Positions 5,410 to 12,249 of a stretch of DNA of 15,605 nucleotides are shown one piece after another. Location of the stretch: assembly GCA_947458415.1 (NCBI GenBank), contig CANGZG010000043.1, positions 1 through 15,605 of the forward strand. The letters run 5' to 3'. Under the pieces are notes generated by a model. The model had not been told where the DNA came from. It made no database searches and was given only the letters and a program-made list of their open reading frames with translations. This DNA comes from Comamonadaceae bacterium. Its GTDB lineage: Bacteria > Pseudomonadota > Gammaproteobacteria > Burkholderiales > Burkholderiaceae_C. Numbering within the stretch: position 1 is the first letter of the stretch; the number at the start of each line of letters is the position of its first letter. The translations under genes were made by a program, and so were the position numbers.

Positions 5410-8255
5410 CAAACCGCCAAACTGCCTCGCCTGACACTCAGACGCTTGCGCCAGTTTCTGGGTTGGAGCGGGATGATTTTCAAATCACGCCATTCATGGC
5501 ATTGGCGGTGTCACTGATTTACATGTTGACCGCTGATGGTGAAATTGATGACCATGAGTCAAGCCAACTGCAAGCGGTGGTCGGCAACCATAATGAGTTG
5601 TTGGATATCTCGTTTATTTATGCAGAAGAGAATTCGGTAGAGCAATTTTTAAAAGACACCAGCGGTGTGTTGAATCAAGCTGACCACTGGTGCATATTGA
5701 CCAATTTGTGTGATTGCTTGCTGTCGGATGGAGTGGCGGATGAGCATGAACTGAATTTGTTTCGGAAAATGTCTGATGCATATGGGGTCAGTGAAATGGG
5801 CTTTAAAACCCACTTCAATAATTTAAAGGTCAAAAATAACAAATCCTTGTTGGGAAAATTTACTGAAAAGAGTTTGACCCTTACCGATCAATCAGCGCAT
5901 TTGACGTTGGCCTGTTGCCTTCTCTACATGATGGCAGCCGACGGCAACATCGCTGACGAAGAAATCGGTCAATTGCAGGTGGTGCTTGGCGAGTTTGAAG
6001 GTTTGCAGGCGGTCGCCATGAAAACCGTGCGCTCAATCAAAATGCATGCATTCCTCAGGCAGGCTGCACCGCTGTTGACGCAAGATCAGAAGATCATGAT
6101 TTTGTCCAATGTCTGCGATTCGATGATGTCTGACGGCAAAGTGGATGTGATTGAAGACAATTTATTTCAAACCATGTTGACTGCCTTTTCCGTCAGCGTG
6201 CAAGTATTCAAAACCTACCACGACACGATCAAAATCAAAAACATCAAGCCGTTTGACACTGACAGCATTCCCACCGCGTTTCATTCGCGCATATCGGCCA
6301 AAAACAAGCAGGGGGACACGGGAACCTTCAAGGTTCGGCGTCAAAAAAATGCGAATGCTGAAACAACGGGGGCGGCAACTGGTGCGGCAAAGTCTGAAGG
6401 TGAATGGGTCAGCGAGGTAGATCAAAAGCAATTGAGTGCAGTGGTTCACCGCACCATGCAAGACAACATCAAACAAGCCAATGAAGGGTTTGCTGGCCAG
6501 TCAGATGTTGAAAAAGTTCAGAAAAATGCAGTGAATCAGTCTGCGCCCAATTTTTCAGACGCTTCAGGCAAGACCGAAAATTTGCAGGCGGTGAAAGAAG
6601 GCGTTGCCAAAGAGAATGTCCAAAAAGTGGACGTCAAAGGAATCAACTCCAACCAAGCAAACGTTTCTGAAGTGGGCATCGTCGCGAATATTCAGCAAAC
6701 AAGCGACGATACTTTGAAAGACAACAAGCAGAAGTTGGCCAGTGCTGCACAGGTGGCGAATATTCAGCAAGCTAACGATGAAGCTTTGAAAGACAACAAG
6801 CAGAAGTTGGCCAGTGCGGCAGAGGCAGCGAATATTCAGCAAGTAAACGATGAAGCTTTGAAAGACAACAAGCAGAGGTTGGCCAGTGCTTCAGAGGCGG
6901 CGAATGTTCAGCAAATCAAGCCAGTGGCTGAATTGGCAAACAAACAAGCGGCGCCGGATGCTGCGCTGGTCCCGAGCCGACATGTTTTGCCGTCTCAACC
7001 CTTGTCTGTTCCTCAAGGCAAGCATGCGGGTCAAACGCAAGACCGGTCTGCAACCCACACCCCACAAGTCACACTGCAAGAGCCAAACAAGCCAGGCACC
7101 ACCCTTGTCCAAGCCGCCCTCTTGAAGATGGTGGACCCGAAATCGGTTCAAGCGCTGCAAACCCAGATTGACAAGGTTCATACCCATCTGGACAAGCTTT
7201 CTCCTTCTCAAACGCCAAAAACAGCCGTATCAGGTTTCGCATCGTTGGTGCTTGAAACCCGTTTGCCTGCGAACAACCAATTGAAGCAGAAACCGTCAAC
7301 CAGTTTGGTCCAAGCAGCGAATACGTTGGTGCTGCCAGCATTTGAAAAAAATCTTCAGCCTTTGGCAGATGAACCGCTGCCCACTCCCTCTGAGTCGATG
7401 ATGCTGTCCAACTTAACCCAATCGATACATTCGGATGATGCTTGGGCCCTGAAGGACGAGGGGCTGTCTGAAGCGTCATCGGATGCACGAACGCTGTCAA
7501 GCATGAAAACGGCAGTCACTGACTCTTCCGTTACTGAAATAGCTGTCAATGGGTATTGCGTTGCTGAAGCGGCTGCCACTGAAACAATTGCCCATGCGCC
7601 TTCAGCAACGGAAAAGACAGCCCACGAAACTGGCGTTCACGAAACTGCCGTTCACGAAACTGCCGTTCACGAAACCGAAGCCATCCAAAGGACAGTAACC
7701 CAAACTGCTGCGACTGGGTCTGTGGCTGCTGCTGTCATATCCCATGAGACCGCCAGCGAGGCGGTGTTGGCAGATGGCAGTGTGGACTGGCGTGTTCTGT
7801 GGTTGTTGATTGCACTTTGCAGTTTGCCGGCCGTGATGTTTGGTCGCGGCTTGTTGTATCCGTCTCAAATATGTCATGGGGTAGGGCAATTGGAGAGGAA
7901 ATGGACGCCGCAGGGCTCAGACAAATCGCCCACCCTGCTCAATGAGGAGTCGGTCGCTTTATCGCACCGTATACAGTTCAGTCCTTCCCAGGTGTGGGTT
8001 GATGGTCAACGCTTTCCCCTTTACAAAGAATTGAATCAGACCAGCCACACCGCCGAGTCAACCGCAACGGGTGTGAAGGGCCATTTCAACACGCAAGGCA
8101 TCGCCAAAACACGGTATGCGTTTGTGTACGACCAAGCCATCCAAGAGTTGAGAATTGACATGCAGTCGTCTGGTTTGGGCAGTGTGGAAGGCAAGGTCGG
8201 GTCTCTGGAAGAAAACACCTCGTTCATTGGACGTTGTGCCAACGATTGGTTCTGA
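5406..8255 (+). CDS. Large tandem-TerB membrane protein with internal repeats
   Basis: A 949-residue protein (ATG at 5406) that I do not recognise as a named family. Two TerB-like all-helical domains lie at about residues 28-145 and 160-275. Each contains two acidic turns: ADGEID and SDGVAD in the first, ADGNIAD and SDGKVD in the second, as in metal-binding TerB/DjlA-type domains. A long Ala/Gln/Lys-rich low-complexity linker (about 300-790) follows, containing three 24-residue repeats and an HETAV run. One membrane span at about 795-813 (VLWLLIALCSLPAVMFG) precedes a roughly 130-residue C-terminal domain, probably periplasmic, with C823 and C944. In-frame starts at 5364 (ATG) or 5355 (TTG) would add 14 or 17 residues; none has a clear ribosome binding site. 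The downstream lipoprotein gene begins 3 nt after the stop. TerB proteins are tied to membrane-associated and metal or phage stress systems, but no other ter gene is visible, so the function is open. Confidence 0.85.
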   Translation: MTNRQTASPDTQTLAPVSGLERDDFQITPFMALAVSLIYMLTADGEIDDHESSQLQAVVGNHNELLDISFIYAEENSVEQFLKDTSGVLNQADHWCILTNLCDCLLSDGVADEHELNLFRKMSDAYGVSEMGFKTHFNNLKVKNNKSLLGKFTEKSLTLTDQSAHLTLACCLLYMMAADGNIADEEIGQLQVVLGEFEGLQAVAMKTVRSIKMHAFLRQAAPLLTQDQKIMILSNVCDSMMSDGKVDVIEDNLFQTMLTAFSVSVQVFKTYHDTIKIKNIKPFDTDSIPTAFHSRISAKNKQGDTGTFKVRRQKNANAETTGAATGAAKSEGEWVSEVDQKQLSAVVHRTMQDNIKQANEGFAGQSDVEKVQKNAVNQSAPNFSDASGKTENLQAVKEGVAKENVQKVDVKGINSNQANVSEVGIVANIQQTSDDTLKDNKQKLASAAQVANIQQANDEALKDNKQKLASAAEAANIQQVNDEALKDNKQRLASASEAANVQQIKPVAELANKQAAPDAALVPSRHVLPSQPLSVPQGKHAGQTQDRSATHTPQVTLQEPNKPGTTLVQAALLKMVDPKSVQALQTQIDKVHTHLDKLSPSQTPKTAVSGFASLVLETRLPANNQLKQKPSTSLVQAANTLVLPAFEKNLQPLADEPLPTPSESMMLSNLTQSIHSDDAWALKDEGLSEASSDARTLSSMKTAVTDSSVTEIAVNGYCVAEAAATETIAHAPSATEKTAHETGVHETAVHETAVHETEAIQRTVTQTAATGSVAAAVISHETASEAVLADGSVDWRVLWLLIALCSLPAVMFGRGLLYPSQICHGVGQLERKWTPQGSDKSPTLLNEESVALSHRIQFSPSQVWVDGQRFPLYKELNQTSHTAESTATGVKGHFNTQGIAKTRYAFVYDQAIQELRIDMQSSGLGSVEGKVGSLEENTSFIGRCANDWF
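6684..6917 (+). repeat. Three 72-bp in-frame tandem repeats plus a partial fourth
   Basis: Units start at 6684, 6756 and 6828, each exactly 72 bp, with a partial copy from 6900. They encode a 24-residue unit of the form NIQQxNDEALKDNKQKLASA followed by four variable residues. Copies two and three are almost identical at the DNA level, indicating recent duplication by slippage or recombination. The unit is hydrophilic, predicted helical and probably a spacer or coiled segment between the TerB domains and the membrane. Confidence 0.92.
7623..7682 (+). repeat. Four 15-bp tandem repeats encoding HETxV
   Basis: Units start at 7623, 7638, 7653 and 7668, encoding HETGV, HETAV, HETAV and a degenerate HETEA. 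The middle two are identical. Because the unit is a multiple of three, copy-number change alters linker length without breaking the frame. The repeats lie in the linker of the TerB protein about 37 residues before its membrane span. Surrounding sequence (ATETIAHAP, ATEKTA) looks like older, decayed versions of the same unit. Confidence 0.85.
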
Positions 8256-8258
8256 GTC

Positions 8259-8738
8259 ATGACCAAGTGTCTCGGTGTGATCGCCTTGGTTTGCTTACAG
8301 GCGTGCACACTGAGCGGTGAAGCGTCGTATTTTTGTGAAGCCCAAAACCCTCAGCAGTATGACGGATTTATTCGCCACTACACCGTCATGGTCAGCCAAG
8401 ACCGAGTGTGTGTTTCATGGGCTGCGGATGTGATGCATTGCGGCATGTTTGGCAAAGTGACGAACACCTCTTGGACTGTGAACAATGCCACAGGCACCAA
8501 ATCGCAGCTGTCATATCAGGCAAAGATGAATGCGGAACAGGCAGAGTTGACCATCACACGGCATGATGTGTTGTTGCTTTCAAACGCCACCGACGAATTC
8601 GCGCGCTCAGTGGTTTCAGGTTTTGATTTCTCGAAAAACACGCTCACTTTAGTGACGCGATTGGATAAAAAAGAACCCGCCGAGATGACATACAAGTGCA
8701 CGACTTGGCGAAAAAAACCTTGGTGGGAGTGGAGCTAG
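8259..8738 (+). CDS. Small predicted lipoprotein, unknown function
   Basis: A 159-residue protein beginning 3 nt after the TerB gene stop, so almost certainly co-transcribed and translationally coupled. The N-terminus MTKCLGVIALVCLQAC is a short signal sequence ending in a lipobox-like LQAC, with C16 as the likely lipidated residue; Q at -2 is unusual. The mature part appears beta-rich with Cys 26, 51, 61 and 147, enough for two disulfides, and it ends in the aromatic, basic tail TTWRKKPWWEWS. I do not recognise the family. Its position suggests an envelope partner of the TerB protein, whose C-terminal domain is predicted to face the same compartment. It ends 33 nt before the convergent TPR gene, with no clear terminator between them. 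Confidence 0.82.
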   Translation: MTKCLGVIALVCLQACTLSGEASYFCEAQNPQQYDGFIRHYTVMVSQDRVCVSWAADVMHCGMFGKVTNTSWTVNNATGTKSQLSYQAKMNAEQAELTITRHDVLLLSNATDEFARSVVSGFDFSKNTLTLVTRLDKKEPAEMTYKCTTWRKKPWWEWS

Positions 8739-8771
8739 TCATTGGTGACGCAGACAGGCGAAAGCATTGAA

Positions 8772-9215
8772 TCATTTCTTCTCTGCTTTTGCGATGGTTT
8801 TTTTCAGGTCTTGGTATTCCTCGCATTGCTGACCACAAATCTTTTCTAATGACACCAACAGTTCTTTGGCTTTGGGCAACTCCTTGTTTTGCACATAAGC
8901 GACGCCGAGGTATTCGTGCGCACCGCGGTGCTGCGGGTCGATGCGCAGTGCTTCTTTGTAGTTGAAAATGGCTTCGGGGTAACGCTTGGCATGGCGCAAG
9001 CTGTAGCCCAACAGGTTGTACCCGTCGGCATTGTTGGGGTTGGCTTTGACAAATTTTTCCAATGTGCTGACCGCGGCAGACCATTCTTTTTTATCGATCT
9101 GACTTTTGGCTGTGGCCAGATCGGAACCAGCCTCGGCAGGACCAGAGATGTCTGCTGCAGTGACTTGAAAAAATTGAATACAAAATGCAACAAGAATGCA
9201 ATGGATTTTTTTCAT
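8772..9215 (-). CDS. Periplasmic tetratricopeptide-repeat protein
   Basis: A 147-residue secreted protein. The signal peptide covers about residues 1-20, with likely cleavage after QVTA. About three TPR units follow: 31-62 (LATAKSQIDKKEWSAAVSTLEKFVKANPN, abbreviated here by its ends), 63-96 (ADGYNLLGYSLRHAKRYPEA onward to RIDPQ) and 97-125 (GAHEYLGVAYVQNKELPKAK). The C-terminal helix carries CGQQCEEYQDLKK with C127 and C131. From memory, small TPR proteins with this CGxxCEEY ending are common in Burkholderiales, but their role is undefined; a periplasmic protein-interaction role is the reasonable guess. It is transcribed divergently from the dioxygenase gene, with which no functional link is evident. 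The start ATG at 9215 has only a weak CGGAAA upstream. Confidence 0.88.
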   Translation of the reverse strand: MKKIHCILVAFCIQFFQVTAADISGPAEAGSDLATAKSQIDKKEWSAAVSTLEKFVKANPNNADGYNLLGYSLRHAKRYPEAIFNYKEALRIDPQHRGAHEYLGVAYVQNKELPKAKELLVSLEKICGQQCEEYQDLKKTIAKAEKK

Positions 9216-9342
9216 GCGGGCTAATTTCCGGGGAGGTGAATTCTGAATTCATATTATGCAGATAATCTGCGGTTGCGTACGTCATACCAATACTGGTTCA
9301 AATGACAATCAATCCTGACATACCCAACGGAGCCCGTTTCCC
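9216..9342. promoter_or_regulatory. Divergent promoter region with perfect palindrome
   Basis: The spacer between the divergent TPR and dioxygenase genes is 127 nt. It holds the perfect palindrome GCAGAT-A-ATCTGC (9258-9270), a candidate operator for a dimeric repressor. A duplicated GAATTC (9238-9250) and the self-complementary CGTACG lie on either side. The dioxygenase ATG at 9343 has CGGAG (9328-9332) 10 nt upstream. No regulator gene is adjacent, so any repressor is encoded elsewhere. Confidence 0.35.
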
Positions 9343-10224
9343 ATGAAACTCACACCCGAGCAGCACGCCGAATTTGACCGCGAAGGCTTTTTGTTTTTTC
9401 CAGGTTTGTTCACGCCAGAAGAAACCCAAACGCTGGTTCAAGAGGTACCCCATTTGTACAACCGACGTGAAGCCTTCAACGTCAGAGAAAAAGGCAAAGA
9501 CGCGGTGAGAACCAACTTTGCTGCCCACCTTTATTCAGAACCGTTTGCCAAACTGGCGCGTCACCCGCGCATGATCAACCCGGTGGAAGATTTGTTTGGT
9601 GAAAAACTCTACATGCACCAATTCAAGATCAACGGAAAAATGGCGTTTGAAGGCGATGTATGGCAGTGGCACCAAGACTACGGCACTTGGTTGAATGACG
9701 ACATGATGCCCACTGAACGCGCCATGAATGTCGCGATATTTTTAGACGATGTGAATGAGTTCAATGGTCCTTTGATGTTCATTCCTGGCAGTCATAAAAA
9801 AGGGGTGATCGATGCCAAGCATGACTTGACCACCACCAGTTACCCGCTTTGGACGGTTGACAACGATTTGATTTCACAACTGGTCGAGCGAGCCGGCGGA
9901 AAAAAGGGCGGCATCGTCAGCCCCACAGGTCCAGCAGGTTCCATGATTTTGTTTCACAGTTGTTTGGTGCATGCCTCTGCCAGCAACTTGTCTCCTTGGA
10001 ACCGTGTCAGTGTGTATTTGAGTTTGTGTGCAGTCTCCAACCACATTCGCAGACACAAGCGCCCAGAATTCATCGCGCACCGCGACTTCACCCCGATTGA
10101 ATGTTTGCCAGACGACTGCCTCACGCGCGATTACCCCGTGGATTTGCCTTGGGCCAAAGGCTTGCCTGCCAGTGCACTGGTAACCACTGATGTACCTTTT
10201 GACCAAACGCAAAAAGCCGCATGA
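9343..10224 (+). CDS. Phytanoyl-CoA dioxygenase (PhyH) family oxygenase
   Basis: A 293-residue Fe(II)/2-oxoglutarate-dependent oxygenase of the PhyH superfamily, the group that includes ectoine hydroxylase EctD. These enzymes hydroxylate a substrate while decarboxylating 2-oxoglutarate. The iron facial triad is visible as H110 and D112 in WHQDYGTW and H210 in CLVHASASN; R221, 11 residues after the distal His, fits the 2-oxoglutarate carboxylate ligand, the same spacing as in EctD. The N-terminal FDREGFLFFPGLFTPEET is the usual PhyH opening and FNGPLMFIPGSHKKG the typical central strand-loop. The length is normal. No ectABC genes are in the window, so ectoine is not an obvious substrate. The stop overlaps the next gene's start as ATGA, implying a common pathway. 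Confidence 0.93.
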   Translation: MKLTPEQHAEFDREGFLFFPGLFTPEETQTLVQEVPHLYNRREAFNVREKGKDAVRTNFAAHLYSEPFAKLARHPRMINPVEDLFGEKLYMHQFKINGKMAFEGDVWQWHQDYGTWLNDDMMPTERAMNVAIFLDDVNEFNGPLMFIPGSHKKGVIDAKHDLTTTSYPLWTVDNDLISQLVERAGGKKGGIVSPTGPAGSMILFHSCLVHASASNLSPWNRVSVYLSLCAVSNHIRRHKRPEFIAHRDFTPIECLPDDCLTRDYPVDLPWAKGLPASALVTTDVPFDQTQKAA

Positions 10225-11561
10225 GTTTGTATCTTCAGTTGCAGCAGCGCGCTGCACAGCAAAAACCTGTTCGTGTGGCGTTGATTGGCGCCGGTAAATT
10301 TGGCGCCATGTACTTGTCACAAGTACCACGTACCCCTGGTGTGCATCTGGTGGGCATCGCCGATTTGTCCATCGACAATGCACGCGCCAATTTGAACCGC
10401 GTGGGTTGGCCCGCACATCAATACAGCGCAAGCGACTTGGATCATGCATTCAAGCAGGGGCTGACTTTTTTGACGCAAGATTGGCAAATGCTGGTGGCGC
10501 ACCCCCTGGTGGATGTCGTGGTGGAGTGCACAGGTAACCCGATTGCGGCGGTGGAACATTGCTTGGCTGCGTTTGCACACGGCAAGCACGTGGTCAATGT
10601 GACGGTGGAAGCGGATGCGTTTTGCGGTCCCTTGTTGGCCCAAAAAGCGGCCGATGCCGGACTCGTTTATTCAATGGCTTTCGGTGACCAACCCGCTTTG
10701 ATTTGTGATTTGGTGGATTGGGCCAGAACCTGCGGTTTTCCAGTGACGGCGGCAGGACGCGGACACAAATGGTTACCCCATTTCAGCGAATCGACGCCGG
10801 AGACAGTCTGGGGCAATTACGGGCTCACACCTGAACAAGCCAACCGCGGTGGTTTGAATCCCAAAATGTTCAACAGTTTTTTGGATGGCTCTAAACCCTC
10901 GATCGAATGCACCGCAGTGGCCAATGCCACGGGTTTGCATGTGCCCTCGAACGGCTTGCTGTATCCACCTGCCAGTGTCGAGGACATCCCTTACGTCACG
11001 CGCCCGAAAAGTGAAGGTGGCGTGCTCGAACGAAAAGGCATGGTTGAAGTGATTTCTTCATTGGAAGCCGATGGCCGTGTCATTCCCTATGACATCCGCA
11101 TGGGTGTTTGGGTCACGGTCGAAGCCGAGACCGATTACATCAAGCACTGTTTTGAAGAATACAACGCACATACCGACCCTTCAGGCCGCTATTTCACGCT
11201 TTACAAGCGTTGGCATTTGATTGGTTTGGAAGTGGGCATGTCGGTGGCGAGTGTCGCTTTGCGAGGTGAAGCCACTGGGGTGGCGCAAGGCTGGCATGCG
11301 GATGTGGTGGCGACAGCCAAACGTGACCTCAAGGCGGGTGAAATGCTCGACGGCGAGGGCGGCTACACCGTGTGGGGCAAGTTGCTCCCAGCCAGCACGT
11401 CTTCACGCATGGGTGGCTTGCCATTGGGTTTGGCGCACCAAGTCAAATTGGTGCGTGATGTCAAAAAAGGCCAGTCCTTGTGCTGGGACGATGTCGCCAT
11501 GGACACACAGCTTCCTGCTTACAAAATCCGGCGAGAAATGGAAGCGCTCTTCAAAGTGTGA
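10221..11561 (+). CDS. NAD(P)-dependent oxidoreductase with C-terminal SAF domain (COG4091-like)
   Basis: A 446-residue protein resembling the 'predicted homoserine dehydrogenase with SAF domain' group (COG4091). A Rossmann fold opens with VRVALIGAGKFGAMYL (GAGKFG at residues 23-28) and continues through GIADLS and VVVECTGNP (about 100-107). The catalytic-type middle region is at about 130-340. A SAF domain, related to antifreeze proteins and sialic-acid synthase ends, lies at about 361-430 (VVATAKRDLKAGEML, VRDVKKGQSLCWDDV). True homoserine dehydrogenases lack SAF and carry an ACT domain or none, so this is likely a different dehydrogenase. The ATGA overlap with the dioxygenase gene suggests it oxidises or reduces the hydroxylated product; the substrate is unknown. 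Convergent with the zinc-ribbon operon across 12 nt. Confidence 0.88.
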   Translation: MSLYLQLQQRAAQQKPVRVALIGAGKFGAMYLSQVPRTPGVHLVGIADLSIDNARANLNRVGWPAHQYSASDLDHAFKQGLTFLTQDWQMLVAHPLVDVVVECTGNPIAAVEHCLAAFAHGKHVVNVTVEADAFCGPLLAQKAADAGLVYSMAFGDQPALICDLVDWARTCGFPVTAAGRGHKWLPHFSESTPETVWGNYGLTPEQANRGGLNPKMFNSFLDGSKPSIECTAVANATGLHVPSNGLLYPPASVEDIPYVTRPKSEGGVLERKGMVEVISSLEADGRVIPYDIRMGVWVTVEAETDYIKHCFEEYNAHTDPSGRYFTLYKRWHLIGLEVGMSVASVALRGEATGVAQGWHADVVATAKRDLKAGEMLDGEGGYTVWGKLLPASTSSRMGGLPLGLAHQVKLVRDVKKGQSLCWDDVAMDTQLPAYKIRREMEALFKV

Positions 11562-11573
11562 GGCCGTTGGCGT

Positions 11574-12224
11574 TCAGCGTTTTGACAATTCGCTGCGCAA
11601 TACTTTCATCAACAGCATCCATTCACCACCGTTTTGCACGGTGAAAGTGAAGCGCTCGTTCATGCCATTGTTCATCTCAATTTCATGCCAGTGAGGAAAG
11701 AATGAGATACCGCCTTTGCGAACAGCTGTGTCTGTGAATGAAATTTCGATGTGTATGAATGAAATTTCTTCGTTGCTGTCAAACGATTTGAAATACAAAC
11801 CATCTGACAACAAATACAACACGCCCGTTGGCAGAGAAAAACGGCTGGTGGTGTTGGCCGGGCCGTAGGCAATGATGGTTTTGTTGATCAGCTCAACCGG
11901 GATGGTTTGCTGAATGATTTGTCGCGTGTCGTGCGATTTGTACAAAGCAAACGCCAAGCCCACCGCCAAAATGCCCAGCCCGTAAGTGTTGTTCAAAGTA
12001 AAGACAAACACCAACACGGCCAGCCATAAAAAAGGCGTCATCAAATCCATGCGCATTTGCCAAGGGCCGCGTGAAATCAGCAAAGAACTGTTGTCTAAGG
12101 TGTTGGCCAAGACCAAGGGCGATATGCTGGGTTTGTGGCTTTGCACATGCGGCAAATGTGCGCCACAGTTTTGGCAAAACACATTCTCGCTGGGGTTGAT
12201 GAAATAACAGCTGGTGCAAATCAT
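11574..12224 (-). CDS. Zinc-ribbon, two-TM protein with GRAM/PH-like C-terminus
   Basis: A 216-residue protein, last gene of a three-gene operon. The N-terminal zinc ribbon has C3, C6, C17 and C20 (CTSC and CQNC). Two adjacent membrane segments lie at about residues 63-77 and 81-95, with a very short turn, so both ends should be cytoplasmic. The C-terminal region (about 105-212) is beta-rich, with GVLYLLSDGLYFKS, ISFTDTAV and a closing helix EWMLLMKVL, resembling bacterial GRAM/PH-like domains, which often bind lipid or membrane surfaces. I chose the ATG at 12224 rather than a longer in-frame start at 12383, because the longer form would overlap the preceding gene by 134 nt and puts unlikely sequence ahead of the ribbon. 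The gap to the upstream stop is 25 nt. Function unknown. Confidence 0.8.
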   Translation of the reverse strand: MICTSCYFINPSENVFCQNCGAHLPHVQSHKPSISPLVLANTLDNSSLLISRGPWQMRMDLMTPFLWLAVLVFVFTLNNTYGLGILAVGLAFALYKSHDTRQIIQQTIPVELINKTIIAYGPANTTSRFSLPTGVLYLLSDGLYFKSFDSNEEISFIHIEISFTDTAVRKGGISFFPHWHEIEMNNGMNERFTFTVQNGGEWMLLMKVLRSELSKR

Positions 12225-12249
12225 GTCAGGCTTTCGCTGTTCTTCAACG

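Noticed and set aside
5277..5483. 68-codon minus-strand frame whose stop abuts the kinase TTG start
   Set aside because: It is tempting as a leader ORF, but it is antisense to the first codons of the TerB gene, has no protein-like composition and would need a transcription start inside that gene.
6684..6917. Repeat array considered as CRISPR or mobile element
   Set aside because: The units are contiguous 72-bp in-frame coding repeats without spacers or terminal inverted repeats.
7069..7500. 143-codon minus-strand frame inside the TerB gene
   Set aside because: Antisense shadow of the low-complexity linker, with no ribosome binding site or recognisable domain.
9343..10224. Naming the dioxygenase ectD (ectoine hydroxylase)
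   Set aside because: The active-site spacing fits, but the whole PhyH superfamily shares it; no ectABC genes are present and the substrate region differs from the EctD signature.
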